This document shows positions 20,732 to 30,500 of a stretch of 64,000 nt of DNA, one piece after another. Origin of the DNA: Rhabdonatronobacter sediminivivens (lineage in GTDB: Bacteria > Pseudomonadota > Alphaproteobacteria > Rhodobacterales > Rhodobacteraceae); assembly GCF_013415485.1 (NCBI RefSeq), contig NZ_JACBXS010000003.1, positions 103,367 to 167,366 on the forward strand. The letters run 5' to 3'. Position numbers and translations under genes: made by a program. Below the pieces are notes generated by a model, which saw only the letters and a program-made list of their open reading frames with translations, did not search any database and was not told the DNA's origin. Numbering within the stretch: the first letter of the stretch is position 1; every line of letters begins with the position of its first letter.

Positions 20732-20766
20732 TCCCCCAGGGCCAGCAGACCGGCCCATCAGCTTCC

Positions 20767-20843
20767 CTGCGCGGCGCAGCCATGCGCCGCGCAGCGCCCC
20801 CAAGGCGCGCGGGGTGGGCGGGTGGGCGCGGCTTGGGGGCGCT
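20767..20843. repeat. Dispersed stem-loop element, copy B (inverted)
   Basis: Arms AGCGCCCCCAAG (20793-20804) and CTTGGGGGCGCT (20832-20843) flank a 27-nt loop that is the exact reverse complement of the copy C loop. The adjoining hairpin has 12-bp arms (20767-20778 and 20783-20794) with loop gcca. It lies between the convergent aminotransferase and gntR genes, where it could end transcription on either side. Confidence 0.85.
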
Positions 20844-20908
20844 TTTCTGACCTTCGGCCACAGGCGCGCGGCATCCCTGCATGCCCCGGCGGAACATCCC
20901 GGCAGTTC

Positions 20909-21697
20909 TCAGGCCTCGGGGCGTGTGGTCATGTCCACCAGGCTGCCGTCACGGTCGGCTGCCAGCAGCGCCTGTTCCGCGCCGATCACATGATCCGCTG
21001 CCAGACTTGCGGCGGCATCGGTATCGCCGGACAGAATGGCTTCCAGGATCTGGCGGTGCTGATCCCAGACCACCGCGCCGCGGCTGGCATGGGTCAGCAC
21101 CCCCACCATGACCCGGCGCAGGAAATTCCAGTGCATTTCCGCCGTGGGGCCGATCAGCGGGTTGCCTGACAGTTCATACAGCAGGGCATGGAATTCGGCA
21201 TCATGGGCAACGGCCTCGGCGGCTCTGCCGGCTTTCAGCGCGGCATCACCGGCGGCAAGGATGGCCAAGCCGCGCTGTTCCACCTCTGCACGAAACCCGG
21301 GCTGCCGGTTGGCGCGGTCGGCCACCAACCGTGCCGCCAACTGGTCCAGAACCATGCGAATCTGATAGTGATGCGCCATGCGCGAAGCATCGATCGGCGC
21401 CACATACAAGCCGCGGCCACCGCGTTCGACTACCAGCCCGTCATTCTTCAGCAGGGCCATGGCCTGTTGCACCGGCTGGCGGGAGACGCCCAGCATATTT
21501 GCAATATCTTCCTGCACCAGTGCGGTCCCTGGGGCCAGGGTGCAGTCGCGGATACTGTCGCGCAGGGCGGTATAGACTTGTTCGCTGCGGCTGGGGGCGG
21601 TCTGCAATGGGCGCAAGGTCTGACTTCCTGTTCCAGGCCAGGTCACGGGGTCCGGGGGCTGTGGTCTGACCGTTGCCGCGCCGCGCCCTGATGACAT
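20909..21697 (-). CDS. GntR family transcriptional regulator (FCD subfamily)
   Basis: A 262-residue repressor-type regulator. The winged helix lies at about residues 38-105 (ALRDSIRDCTLAPGTALVQE, LGVSRQPVQQAM) and is followed by an all-helical FCD ligand domain with HDAEFHALLYELSGN and a conserved HRQIL histidine. The first 35 residues are Pro-rich and may not be translated; a later start is possible. It lies between the aminotransferase and the choline transporter, either of which could be a target, but no operator is obvious. Confidence 0.82.
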   Translation of the reverse strand: MSSGRGAATVRPQPPDPVTWPGTGSQTLRPLQTAPSRSEQVYTALRDSIRDCTLAPGTALVQEDIANMLGVSRQPVQQAMALLKNDGLVVERGGRGLYVAPIDASRMAHHYQIRMVLDQLAARLVADRANRQPGFRAEVEQRGLAILAAGDAALKAGRAAEAVAHDAEFHALLYELSGNPLIGPTAEMHWNFLRRVMVGVLTHASRGAVVWDQHRQILEAILSGDTDAAASLAADHVIGAEQALLAADRDGSLVDMTTRPEA

Positions 21698-21765
21698 TCT
21701 GTTTTCTTGACCATAGCGCCGCAGCGGTCAAGGCCATCACCACCCGGCGCGCTGTCTGCAGCGGC

Positions 21766-22857
21766 TCATGCCCCCTCTGCAGTCCCGGTTGCGCCTTTTT
21801 CCGTCGGCCCGGTTGCAGGCGCCTGCATGCCGCGGGTGCGCACCAGGGCCTGCACTGCCGAATCCAGGGTGATCTTGCCGATGATCTGGCCCTCGCGGGT
21901 CACGGTCAGCCCTTCGGCGGCGCCATGCAACGCGCGCAGGGCATCACGGATGGGGGTGTCGGCATCGATCTGCCCCCCCGGCGGCGGCCAGCTGGACGGG
22001 ACCACGGCATCACAGGCCCGCAACACCCCCAGCGGGTTCATGTTGGCCACGAAGTCGGCCACATAGTCATTGGCCGGGGCGGTGAAGATCTGCGAGGGCG
22101 TGCCGCACTGAATGATCCGCCCGCCTTCGAGGATGGCAATGCGGTTGCCGATCTTGAAGGCCTCGTCCAGATCATGGCTGACAAAGACGATGGTGCGTTT
22201 CAGCCGCGCCTGCAGTTCCAGCAATTCATCCTGCAGGCGCGTCCGGATCAGCGGGTCCAGCGCCGAGAAGGGCTCGTCCATCAGCAGGATCGGTGCCTCG
22301 GTCGCGAAGGCGCGGGCCAGACCCACGCGCTGCTGCATGCCCCCCGACAGTTCGGACACCGCGCGGTCGGCCCAGGCGCCGAGCCCCACCAGCTCCAGCT
22401 GCGCCTCCACCCTGTCACGGCGTTCGCGCCGGGGCACACCTGCCAGTTCCAGCCCCAGGCCGACATTTTCCCGCACGGAGCGCCATGGCAGCAGGCCGAA
22501 TTGCTGGAACACCATGGCCACATGGCGCATCCGCAGCCGCCGCAGGGTGGCGGCGCTGGCCTTTGGCACGCTGACCATGCGTTCCCCGTCATTGACCAGC
22601 ACATCGCCCTGGATCACCGGGTTCAGCCCGTTGACCGCGCGCAGCAGCGTGGATTTGCCGGACCCCGACAGGCCCATGAGCACCACGATCTCGCCCTCGG
22701 CGACATCGAGCGTGCAGTCATGAACGCCCAGGATCTGGCCCGTGGCGGTCTGGATATCGGCGCGGCTTTGCCCCGTCTCCATGAGCGGAAGCGCGCGATA
22801 GGGGCTGTCGCCAAAGACGATGGAGACATTGCGAAAGCTGACGGCAGGGCTGGTCAT
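21766..22857 (-). CDS. choV: Choline ABC transporter ATP-binding protein
   Basis: A 363-residue ATPase of the osmoprotectant importer family. Walker A is GLSGSGKS, the Q-loop is FQQFGLLPW, the signature is LSGGMQQRVGLARA and Walker B is LLMDEPFSALD. The C-terminal extension resembles a reduced CBS-like module (VTREGQIIGKITLDSAV). It is third in choX-choW-choV and overlaps choW by 4 bp. Together they import choline into the cytosol for the adjacent bet enzymes. Confidence 0.93.
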   Translation of the reverse strand: MTSPAVSFRNVSIVFGDSPYRALPLMETGQSRADIQTATGQILGVHDCTLDVAEGEIVVLMGLSGSGKSTLLRAVNGLNPVIQGDVLVNDGERMVSVPKASAATLRRLRMRHVAMVFQQFGLLPWRSVRENVGLGLELAGVPRRERRDRVEAQLELVGLGAWADRAVSELSGGMQQRVGLARAFATEAPILLMDEPFSALDPLIRTRLQDELLELQARLKRTIVFVSHDLDEAFKIGNRIAILEGGRIIQCGTPSQIFTAPANDYVADFVANMNPLGVLRACDAVVPSSWPPPGGQIDADTPIRDALRALHGAAEGLTVTREGQIIGKITLDSAVQALVRTRGMQAPATGPTEKGATGTAEGA

Positions 22858-23705
22858 TGCTTCACCTCCACCCGCAGCATCCGGTCCAGCATGATGGCCA
22901 CGGCGACGATTACGGCCCCGGCCTCGAACCCCAGGGAGGCGTTGACCTGGTTGAGCGCGCGCACCACCGGCACCCCCAGCCCCGGCGCCCCCACCAGCCC
23001 GGCAATCACCACCATGGAAAGCGACAGCATGATGGTCTGGTTCAGCCCCGCCATGATCTGCGGAAAGGCGTAGGGAAGTTCGACCTTGAGGATGCGCTGG
23101 CGGGTGGTGGCGCCAAAGGCGGTGGCGGCCTCGGTCAGGGCCTTCGGGGTGGAGCGGATGCCCAGTTCGGTCAGCCGGATCGCCGCAGGCATGGCAAAGA
23201 TCACGGTGGCCACCAGCCCCGGCACCATGCCGAGGCCAAAGAGCACCAGCACCGGAATCAGATAGACGAAGGTCGGCAGCGTCTGCATCAGGTCCAGCAC
23301 CGGTGTGAGCCAGCGATAGAAGCGCGGATGATGCGCCGAATAGATGCCCAGCGGCACCCCGATCGCCATGCAGACGAAGCAGGACCCCAGCACCAGCGTC
23401 AGCGTCTGCATGGTCAGCAGCCAGTAGCCCTGGTTGAGCGCGAAGAGCGCGCAGGCCATCACGATCAGCACCGGCGCCAGCCGGCGTTGCAACCCCCAGG
23501 TGATGGCGCCGAACAAGAGGATCATCAGTACCGGATGCGGCGTGTTCAGCGCGTTGGCCAGCAGCGTCACCGCCTGGCGCAGCCCCATTTCCAGCCCGTC
23601 GAAGAAGCCGATGAAGCTGTCCTGCAACCAGTCGAACGCATCGGCCACCGAACGGCCGAGGGGGATTTTCGCGCCGGTTATGGCATCGGACAGGATATCG
23701 AGCAT
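22854..23705 (-). CDS. choW: Choline ABC transporter permease
   Basis: A 283-residue inner-membrane permease with about six to seven hydrophobic segments and the BPD-type EAA loop (TEAATAFGATTRQRILKVEL) that contacts the ATPase. The N-terminal amphipathic segment (DAFDWLQDSFIGFFDGLEMG) is typical of ProW/ChoW proteins. It lies 112 bp downstream of choX, a gap filled by two strong hairpins, and is coupled to choV by a 4-bp overlap. Confidence 0.93.
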   Translation of the reverse strand: MLDILSDAITGAKIPLGRSVADAFDWLQDSFIGFFDGLEMGLRQAVTLLANALNTPHPVLMILLFGAITWGLQRRLAPVLIVMACALFALNQGYWLLTMQTLTLVLGSCFVCMAIGVPLGIYSAHHPRFYRWLTPVLDLMQTLPTFVYLIPVLVLFGLGMVPGLVATVIFAMPAAIRLTELGIRSTPKALTEAATAFGATTRQRILKVELPYAFPQIMAGLNQTIMLSLSMVVIAGLVGAPGLGVPVVRALNQVNASLGFEAGAVIVAVAIMLDRMLRVEVKQ

Positions 23706-23739
23706 CGGGCGGGTCCAGGCTGCTTGGCCGGGCGGGGAT

Positions 23740-23807
23740 GGGGGCGCTGCCCCCGACCGGCCCTGTTCAGGGCCGGTCCCCCCCGGAGTATTTGGGGCAA
23801 GAAAATG
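23740..23807. repeat. choX-choW intercistronic hairpins and composite element, copy 2
   Basis: Two perfect stem-loops lie between choX and choW: GGGGGC-gct-GCCCCC (23740-23754) and an 11-bp inverted repeat starting GACCGGCCCTG with a 2-nt loop (23755-23778). The motif CCCCCGGAGTATTT with GCAAG (23780-23807) follows on the plus strand. No T-run follows in the operon direction, so partial termination or 3'-end protection of choX mRNA is likelier than full termination. Confidence 0.75.
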
Positions 23808-23817
23808 CAGGCGCGGA

Positions 23818-24744
23818 TCAGTTCAGGATTGCCGTCACCGCCTGGAGCGCGTCTTCGCCGTCAAGGGTGGTCACGCCGGCCAGCCACGGCCCCATGGCAT
23901 CGGGGTTGTCCGACAGCCAGGCAAGGGCCGCGGCCTCGGGGTCCTGACCCTCATCGAGGATCGCGGCCATGATGGCGTTTTCCATCTCCAGCGTGAATTC
24001 CAGGTTTTCCAGGAACTGGCCGATGTTGGGGCAGTCCTCGACGAAGCCGGCGCGGGTGTTGGTATAGACCGAGGCGCCGCCCAGATCCGGCCCGAACCAG
24101 TCATCGCCGCCTTCAAGGTAGGTGAGGTCGAAATTGGCATTCATCGGGTGCGGCTCCCAGCCCAGGAACACCACCGGCTCATCGCGGCGATCGGAACGCG
24201 CGACCTGGCTCAGCATTCCCTGTTCAGAGCTTTCGACCAGTTCCCAGCCGCCCAGGCCAAAGGCGTCGGCCTCGATCATGTCCAGGATCAGGCGGTTGCC
24301 GTCATTGCCCGGTTCGATCCCGTAGATCCGGCCCTGCAGCGCGCCTTCATGATCCGCGATATCGGCGAAATCGCCGATCCCCAGCGCGGCCCCGGCGGCG
24401 TTGGTGGCCAGGGTGTATTTCGCCCCTTCGAGGTTGCGGCGCACGGTGTCCACGGTCCCGGCCTCGCGGTAGGGCGCGATATCGGCCTCCATGGTGGGCA
24501 TCCAGTTGCCCAGGAACACATCCACATCGCCATTGGCCATGGAGGTGTAGGTGACGGGCACCGACAGCACCAGCGTCTGCGTCTGATAGCCCAGCGCATC
24601 GAGGATGGTGGTGGCGACAGCGGTGGTGGCGGTGATATCCGTCCAGCCCACGTCCGAGAAGGTCACGCTATCGCAATTTGCGGCGGCGGGCGCGGCCAGC
24701 AATGCGGCGGCAGAAGTGGCAAGGGCAAGATTGCGCAGAGTCAT
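23818..24744 (-). CDS. choX: Choline-binding periplasmic protein
   Basis: A 308-residue periplasmic receptor with a signal peptide (MTLRNLALATSAAALLAAPAAA). The mature protein shows the aromatic-cage tryptophans expected for quaternary ammonium binding: DVGWTDI, FLGNWMP and FLGWEPHPMN. The start at 24744 follows a GGAGGT-like site; the longer frame upstream crosses the bet operator. It is the first gene of choXWV, divergent from betI, and likely the most abundant product given the hairpins after it. Confidence 0.94.
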   Translation of the reverse strand: MTLRNLALATSAAALLAAPAAANCDSVTFSDVGWTDITATTAVATTILDALGYQTQTLVLSVPVTYTSMANGDVDVFLGNWMPTMEADIAPYREAGTVDTVRRNLEGAKYTLATNAAGAALGIGDFADIADHEGALQGRIYGIEPGNDGNRLILDMIEADAFGLGGWELVESSEQGMLSQVARSDRRDEPVVFLGWEPHPMNANFDLTYLEGGDDWFGPDLGGASVYTNTRAGFVEDCPNIGQFLENLEFTLEMENAIMAAILDEGQDPEAAALAWLSDNPDAMGPWLAGVTTLDGEDALQAVTAILN

Positions 24745-24766
24745 TGGGACCTCCGGTTGTGTTTTG

Positions 24767-24782
24767 TTGATTGACCAATCAA
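24767..24782. promoter_or_regulatory. BetI-type operator palindrome
   Basis: The perfect 16-bp palindrome TTGATTGACCAATCAA lies between the divergent choX and betI starts. It is centred where one repressor could control both directions and has the TTGATTG-type half sites I associate with BetI. Relief by choline would coordinate uptake with oxidation. Confidence 0.75.
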
Positions 24783-24832
24783 TAAACCTCCGGCTATCAC
24801 GGGTGCAACCATTTTGTCGCAGGGACCAGGAT

Positions 24833-25414
24833 ATGCCGAAGCTTGGGATGGAGCCTATCAGGCGCGATGCGTTGATCAAAGCCACGATTGCCGAGATCGG
24901 CGAGGCGGGCAATCTGGAGGTGACCGTGAGCCGTATCGCACGGCGCGCGGGGATGTCCTCGGCCTTGGCGCATCATTACTTCGGCTCCAAGGATGCGATG
25001 TTTCTGGCCGCCATGCGCCATGTGCTGGCGGTTTACGGGGCCGAGGTGCGCGGCGCGCTGGCCGTGGCCGATGACCCGGCGGCGCGGGTGCGGGCGCTGA
25101 TTCGCGCCAGCTTCACGCCGACCAGTTTCCGGCGTGAGGTGATTGCCGCCTGGCTGAACTTCTATGTGCTAGCCCAGACGCGCGCGGATGCGGCGCGGCT
25201 GCTGCGGGTCTATCAGCGGCGGCTGGTATCGAACCTGACCCATGCGTTGCGCCCCGTGGCCGGGGCGCGTGCGGGCGCGCTGGCCGAAGGCGTGGCGGCC
25301 ATGGTGGACGGGGTCTATCTGCGTGAGGCGCTGGGTGCGGGTGAGCCCGATGGCCGCGCCGCCGCGCGCATGGTCGAAGGCTGGCTGGATGCGCAGTTGG
25401 AGGGGCGCGCATGA
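24833..25414 (+). CDS. betI: Choline-responsive repressor BetI (TetR family)
   Basis: A 193-residue TetR-type repressor of the bet genes. The N-terminal helix-turn-helix reads TVSRIARRAGMSSALAHHYFGSKD, as in BetI, after the IRRDALIKATI first helix; the C-terminal part is the choline-sensing helical domain. The start at 24833 gives the family length of about 195; a longer in-frame extension runs through the operator and is rejected. It overlaps betC by 4 bp, so it heads betI-betC-betB-betA. Confidence 0.95.
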   Translation: MPKLGMEPIRRDALIKATIAEIGEAGNLEVTVSRIARRAGMSSALAHHYFGSKDAMFLAAMRHVLAVYGAEVRGALAVADDPAARVRALIRASFTPTSFRREVIAAWLNFYVLAQTRADAARLLRVYQRRLVSNLTHALRPVAGARAGALAEGVAAMVDGVYLREALGAGEPDGRAAARMVEGWLDAQLEGRA

Positions 25415-26922
25415 CTCGCGCGCCCAACATATTGATCCTGATGGCGGATCAACTGAACGGAACCCTGTTCCCCGACGGTCCCGCCGATTGGCTGCACACG
25501 CCCAACCTGCGGCGGCTGGCGGAGGCTTCGGTCCGGTTTGCCAATGCCTATACCGCCAGTCCCCTGTGCGCGCCGGGGCGGGCGAGCTTCATGTCCGGGC
25601 TGCTGCCGCGCCGCACGCGCGTCTATGACAACGCGGCCGAATTCGCCTCGGACATCCCCACCTATGCGCATCATCTGCGCCGCGCGGGGTATCAGACCGC
25701 GCTTTCGGGCAAGATGCATTTCGTCGGCCCCGATCAGCTTCATGGGTTCGAGCAACGCCTGACCACCGATATCTATCCAGCCGATTTCGGCTGGACCCCG
25801 GATTGGCGGCGCCCCGGCGAGCGGATCGACTGGTGGTATCACAACCTCGGCTCGGTCACCGGGGCGGGGGTGGCCGAGATCTCCAACCAGATGGAATACG
25901 ATGACGAGGTCGCCCATCACGCGCAGGCAAAGCTCTATGATCTGGCGCGCGGGGGCGATCCGCGCCCGTGGTGCCTGACGGTCAGCTTCACCCATCCGCA
26001 TGACCCTTATGTGGCGCGGCGGCGGTTCTGGGATCTCTATGAGGGCTGCGAGCATCTGCTGCCCGGCCTGCCGGACCCGGGCTACGGTGCGCAGGACCCG
26101 CATGGCAAGCGCCTGTTCGATGCCAATGACTGGCGGAATTTCGACATTTCCGAAGATCACATCCGCCGTGCCCGGCAGGGCTATTTCGCCAATATCAGCT
26201 ATGTGGATGAAAAGATCGGCCAGATCCTGGACGTGCTGGAGGCCACGCGGCAGGAGGCGGTGATCATCGTCACCTCGGACCATGGCGACATGCTGGGCGA
26301 GGGTGGCTTGTGGTTCAAGATGAGCTTCCGCGAAGGCTCCGCCCGGGTGCCGCTGATGATCGCCGCGCCGGGGCTGGCGCCGGGGCGGGTGGATGCGCCG
26401 GTGAGCACGCTGGACCTGTGCCCCACGCTCTGTGATCTGGCCGGGGTGGGGATGGCCGAGGTCGCGCCTTGGGTCGATGGTGAAACGCTGTTGCCGCTGG
26501 CCGGTGGGGCCGCGCGCGAAGCCCCGGTGGCGATGGAATATGTGGCCGAGGGGTCGGTGGCGCCCATGGTGGCGCTGGTGGCCGAAGGGTGGAAATACAC
26601 CGCCTGCCCGGTGGACCCGGAACAACTCTTTGATCTGCGCACTGACCCGCAGGAGAGCCGCAATCTGGCCGCCGACCCGGCCCATGCCGCACGGCTGGAA
26701 GCCTTCCGCGCCATGGCCGCTGCGCGCTGGGACATGGCCGCCTATGACGCCGAGGTTCGCCACAGCCAGGCGCGGCGGCTGGTGGTCTATGAGGCGCTGC
26801 GCAACGGCGCCTATTACCCCTGGGATTACCAGCCGCTGCAGCGCGCCTCGGACCGCTACATGCGCAACCACATGGACCTGAACGTGCTGGAGGAAAACCA
26901 GCGGTTTCCCCGCGGCGAATGA
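25411..26922 (+). CDS. betC: Choline-sulfatase
   Basis: A 503-residue type I sulfatase that hydrolyses choline-O-sulfate to choline and sulfate, with no signal peptide and thus cytosolic. The formylglycine site is C53-A-P-G-R within [14 protein letters not shown]. The metal site near [11 protein letters not shown] and the C-terminus ending in the [17 protein letters not shown] region characteristic of BetC are visible. It is second in the bet operon, overlapping betI by 4 bp. It indicates use of choline sulfate as both osmoprotectant precursor and sulfur source. Confidence 0.95.
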   Translation: MTRAPNILILMADQLNGTLFPDGPADWLHTPNLRRLAEASVRFANAYTASPLCAPGRASFMSGLLPRRTRVYDNAAEFASDIPTYAHHLRRAGYQTALSGKMHFVGPDQLHGFEQRLTTDIYPADFGWTPDWRRPGERIDWWYHNLGSVTGAGVAEISNQMEYDDEVAHHAQAKLYDLARGGDPRPWCLTVSFTHPHDPYVARRRFWDLYEGCEHLLPGLPDPGYGAQDPHGKRLFDANDWRNFDISEDHIRRARQGYFANISYVDEKIGQILDVLEATRQEAVIIVTSDHGDMLGEGGLWFKMSFREGSARVPLMIAAPGLAPGRVDAPVSTLDLCPTLCDLAGVGMAEVAPWVDGETLLPLAGGAAREAPVAMEYVAEGSVAPMVALVAEGWKYTACPVDPEQLFDLRTDPQESRNLAADPAHAARLEAFRAMAAARWDMAAYDAEVRHSQARRLVVYEALRNGAYYPWDYQPLQRASDRYMRNHMDLNVLEENQRFPRGE

Positions 26923-26933
26923 AAGGACAGGCG

Positions 26934-28391
26934 ATGCAGGCACAACCGCAGGCCAGCCATTACATCGACGGCGCGTTCGTCGAGGATACCGACGGCGCAG
27001 CCTTCGACGTGATCTACCCCTATACCGGCGCAGCGGTGGCACGGCTCCATGCCGCCACGCCCGCGGTGCTGGACCGCGCGCTGGCGGCGGCAGAGCGCGC
27101 GCAGGCGGATTGGGCCGCGCGCCCGCCGGTGGAGCGCGGGCGGGTCCTGCGCCGCGCCGCCGAGATCATCCGCGAGCGTAACCGCCCCCTGTCCGAGCTG
27201 GAGACGCTGGACACCGGTAAACCGCTGCAGGAAACGCTGGTGGCCGATGCAGCCTCGGGCGCGGATGCACTGGAGTATTTCGGCGGCTACGCCCCCACGG
27301 TGACGGGCCAGACCATCGCCCTGGGCGGCGGCGACTTCGCCTATACCCTGCGCGAGGCGCTGGGCGTCTGCGCCGGCATCGGGGCCTGGAACTATCCGAC
27401 CCAGATCGCCTGCTGGAAGGCCGCGCCGGCGCTGGCCTTCGGCAATGCCATGGTGTTCAAGCCCTCGGAGCTGACGCCGCTTTCGGCCCTGAAGCTGGCC
27501 GAAATCCTGACCGAGGCCGGGTTGCCGCCAGGGCTCTTCAACGTGGTGCAGGGCGCGGGCGCGGTCGGTGCGGCGCTGGTCACGGACCCGCGCGTGGCCA
27601 AGGTGTCGCTGACCGGATCGGTGGAGACCGGGCGCAAGGTCTATGCGGCGGCGGCCGAGGGCATCCGGCATGTGACCATGGAACTGGGCGGCAAGTCGCC
27701 GCTGCTGGTGTTTGATGACGCCAGCCTCGACGATGCCGTGGGCGCGGCGATGCTGGGGAATTTCTACTCGGCGGGGCAGATCTGCTCCAACGGGACGCGG
27801 GTCTTCGTGCAGAAGAGCGCGATTGGGGCGTTCCTGGACCGGTTGGAGGCGCGCAGCCGCGCGATCGTGCTGGGCGATCCGATGGAGGAGGCCACGCAGA
27901 TGGGCCCGCTGGTCAGCGCGGCGCAGCGCGACAAGGTGATGGGCTATATCAAGGCGGGCGTTGAGGAGGGCGCGCGGCTGGTCTGCGGCGGCGGCAATGG
28001 CGGGCGCAATGACGGGTTCTTCGTGGAGCCCACGGTCTTTGCCGATGTGACCGATGACATGGTGATCGCGCGCGAGGAGATCTTCGGCCCGGTCATGTGC
28101 GTTCTGGGCTTCGACACCGAAGACGAGGCCGTGGCGCGGGCCAATGCCACCGGCTTCGGCCTGGCGGGCGGCGTGTTCACCGCGGACCTGAGCCGTGGGC
28201 ACCGGGTGGTCTCGCGCCTGCAGGCGGGGACCTGCTGGATCAACGGCTACAACCTGACGCCGGTGGAAATGCCCTTTGGCGGGGTGAAGCTGTCGGGCGT
28301 CGGGCGCGAAAACGGCCACGCCGCGCTGGAATATTACACGCAGATCAAGACTGTCCATGTAAGCATGGGAGGCGTTGATGCCCCCTATTGA
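26934..28391 (+). CDS. betB: Betaine-aldehyde dehydrogenase
   Basis: A 485-residue NAD(P)-dependent aldehyde dehydrogenase that makes glycine betaine. The conserved Glu is in [10 protein letters not shown] and the catalytic Cys is in [14 protein letters not shown]. The start at 26934 has AAAGGA 6 nt upstream; an in-frame ATG at 26919 overlapping the betC stop is less likely. It is followed by about 400 bp of structured non-coding repeats before betA, which is unusual in an otherwise compact operon. Confidence 0.95.
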   Translation: MQAQPQASHYIDGAFVEDTDGAAFDVIYPYTGAAVARLHAATPAVLDRALAAAERAQADWAARPPVERGRVLRRAAEIIRERNRPLSELETLDTGKPLQETLVADAASGADALEYFGGYAPTVTGQTIALGGGDFAYTLREALGVCAGIGAWNYPTQIACWKAAPALAFGNAMVFKPSELTPLSALKLAEILTEAGLPPGLFNVVQGAGAVGAALVTDPRVAKVSLTGSVETGRKVYAAAAEGIRHVTMELGGKSPLLVFDDASLDDAVGAAMLGNFYSAGQICSNGTRVFVQKSAIGAFLDRLEARSRAIVLGDPMEEATQMGPLVSAAQRDKVMGYIKAGVEEGARLVCGGGNGGRNDGFFVEPTVFADVTDDMVIAREEIFGPVMCVLGFDTEDEAVARANATGFGLAGGVFTADLSRGHRVVSRLQAGTCWINGYNLTPVEMPFGGVKLSGVGRENGHAALEYYTQIKTVHVSMGGVDAPY

Positions 28392-28408
28392 AGCGCAACT
28401 GTCAAAGG

Positions 28409-28546
28409 TGGCGCTCCCGCCCGTCGGGTTCGGATTGAAAATCCGCCCCCTCCCGTTGGGCCGGGCCGCGCGCAAAGCGCGCGGCCCGGCCCAACGCCTG
28501 CGCGGTCGCAGGGAACCTGCGAGCGTTGCAGGGGGCGGGAGCGCCA
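28409..28546. repeat. 138-bp cloverleaf-like inverted-repeat element
   Basis: A perfect 14-bp outer inverted repeat TGGCGCTCCCGCCC (28409-28422) / GGGCGGGAGCGCCA (28533-28546) encloses three hairpins: CGGATT-gaa-AATCCG (28431-28445), a perfect 19-bp stem with an aaa loop (28455-28495), and TCGCAGG-gaa-CCTGCGA (28506-28522). It can fold as a four-way junction. No open reading frame or target-site duplication was recognised. Confidence 0.85.
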
Positions 28547-28693
28547 TCGGCCGGAGGGTCTGCGCTGTGTCAGTCGGCCATCTGTGTCTTCAGGACACGG
28601 CATGGACACGGTGCGATGGTGGCAGAGGGTGCAGCATGTGCTGAGAGGCGGTTCAGGGGCAGGTCTGCCCTGAACGCGCCATGTCGAGTGTTT

Positions 28694-28773
28694 GGGCTGC
28701 AAGGGAGCCGGGTCAAGGACAAGCCCCCTTCGGGGGTCGCTTGCGCGATCCTTGATCCGGTCCTCGGCAGCCC
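28694..28773. repeat. Nested 80-bp inverted-repeat element upstream of betA
   Basis: Three nested stems: GGGCTGC/GCAGCCC (28694-28700, 28767-28773), CCGGGTCAAGGA/TCCTTGATCCGG (28708-28719, 28749-28760, one G-T wobble) and CCCCC-ttc-GGGGG (28724-28736). It ends 16 bp before the betA ATG, so it is in the betA leader. Confidence 0.75.
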
Positions 28774-28789
28774 TGGGCAAGGTGAAGTG

Positions 28790-30460
28790 ATGGAAGCGGA
28801 TTTCATTGTGGTTGGCTCGGGCTCGGGCGGGGCGGCGGTGGCTTTTCGGCTGGCCGAGGCGGGCGCGCAGGTGTTGGTTGTCGAAGCCGGGGGAACGGAT
28901 TTCGGCCCGTTCATCCAGATGCCGGGCGCGCTGTCCTATCCGATGAACATGCGCCGTTATGACTGGGGCTTCCAGACCGAGCCCGAGCCGCATCTGGGCG
29001 GGCGGGTGCTGGCCTGTCCGCGTGGGCGGGTGATCGGCGGTTCTTCCAGCATCAACGGCATGGTCTATGTCCGCGGCCATGCCCGGGATTTCGACCATTG
29101 GGCCGAGAGCGGCGCCGATGGCTGGAGCTTTGCCGATGTTCTGCCCTATTACAAGCGGATGGAGTGCTGGCACGGCGCCGAAGATGCCCGGGCCAACGGC
29201 AGCGCCGGCGTCTGGCGCGGGCAGGCCGGGCCGCTACATGTTTCGCGCGGGGGGCGTGACAACCCGCTGTTCAACGCCTTCATCGAGGCCGGGCGGCAGG
29301 CGGGCTACCCGGTGACCCCGGACTATAACGGCGAACAGCAGGAAGGCTTCGGCGCCATGGAGGCGACGATCTGGAAGGGGCGGCGCTGGTCCACCGCGCA
29401 GGCCTATCTGCGCCCGGCCCTGAAGCGTGACAACTGCCGCCTGATCCGGGCCGAGGCGCGACGCGTGATCTTCGATGCCGGGCGCGCCGTGGGCGTGGAG
29501 GTGCGCCGGAAGGGCCGCGTGGAAACCCTGCGCGCGCGGCGCGAGGTGGTGCTGGCGGCGTCTTCGATCAACACGCCGAAGCTGCTGATGCTTTCGGGCA
29601 TCGGTCCGGGGGCGCATCTGGCCGAACACGGGATCGAGGTTCTGGCGGACCGGCCCGGCGTGGGGCAGAACCTGCAGGACCATCTGGAGCTTTACCTGCA
29701 ATACGCCGCCAGCCAGCCGATCACGCTCTACAAATACTGGAACCTGCTGGGCAAGGCCTGGGTCGGCGCGCAATGGCTGTTCCTGGGGCGCGGGCCGGGG
29801 GCTTCGAACCAGTTCGAGGCCGCGGCCTTCATCCGCTCGGCCGCTGGCATCGATTACCCCGACATCCAGTATCATTTCCTGCCCATTGCCGTGCGCTATG
29901 ACGGCCAGGCCGTGGCCGAGGGGCATGGCTTCCAGACCCATGTTGGCCCCATGCGCTCCAAAAGCCGGGGCTGGGTGAAGCTGGCCTCGGCCCGTCCCGA
30001 GGACGCGCCGCGCATCTGCTTCAACTACATGAGCCACCCCGATGACTGGGCCGAATTCCGCACCTGCATCCGCCTGACCCGCGAGATCATGGGCCAGGAC
30101 GCCTTCGCCCCCTATCTGAGCCATGAAATCCAGCCCGGCGCCGAAGCGCAGGAGGATGCCGCGCTGGATGCGTTCATCCGCGCGCATGTGGAAAGCGCCT
30201 ATCACCCCTGCGGCACGGCGCGGATGGGGCGGGCGGATGACCCCATGGCGGTGGTGGACCCGCAGGGACGGGTGATCGGGGTCGAAGGGCTGCGCGTGGC
30301 CGACAGTTCGGTCTTTCCGCGCATCACCAACGGCAACCTCAACGCCCCCAGTATCATGGTGGGCGAGAAGATGGCGGATCATATCCTGGGCCGTCCGGCG
30401 CCTGCGCGCGAGAACCTGGAGCCCTGGATCAACCCGAACTGGCAGCAGGCGCAGCGCTGA
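28790..30460 (+). CDS. betA: Choline dehydrogenase
   Basis: A 556-residue GMC flavoprotein that oxidises choline to betaine aldehyde, membrane-associated in known systems. The FAD-binding motif GSGSGG is near the N-terminus (residues 9-14) and ends in VVEAGG; GMC signatures are [21 protein letters not shown] and [14 protein letters not shown]. The active-site His is in [11 protein letters not shown] and the C-terminus has [14 protein letters not shown]. The ATG at 28790 follows AAGGTGAAG; the long upstream extension is inside the repeats and is rejected. Confidence 0.95.
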   Translation: MEADFIVVGSGSGGAAVAFRLAEAGAQVLVVEAGGTDFGPFIQMPGALSYPMNMRRYDWGFQTEPEPHLGGRVLACPRGRVIGGSSSINGMVYVRGHARDFDHWAESGADGWSFADVLPYYKRMECWHGAEDARANGSAGVWRGQAGPLHVSRGGRDNPLFNAFIEAGRQAGYPVTPDYNGEQQEGFGAMEATIWKGRRWSTAQAYLRPALKRDNCRLIRAEARRVIFDAGRAVGVEVRRKGRVETLRARREVVLAASSINTPKLLMLSGIGPGAHLAEHGIEVLADRPGVGQNLQDHLELYLQYAASQPITLYKYWNLLGKAWVGAQWLFLGRGPGASNQFEAAAFIRSAAGIDYPDIQYHFLPIAVRYDGQAVAEGHGFQTHVGPMRSKSRGWVKLASARPEDAPRICFNYMSHPDDWAEFRTCIRLTREIMGQDAFAPYLSHEIQPGAEAQEDAALDAFIRAHVESAYHPCGTARMGRADDPMAVVDPQGRVIGVEGLRVADSSVFPRITNGNLNAPSIMVGEKMADHILGRPAPARENLEPWINPNWQQAQR

Positions 30461-30500
30461 CACGCTTTGCGCGAGAATGCGTGCAGGAACGGCAACATCG

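Noticed and set aside
28600..28690. Upstream extension of betA to 28526
   Set aside because: The extension would translate repeat DNA, has no homology to GMC enzymes, and the ATG at 28790 has a good site and begins the FAD motif.
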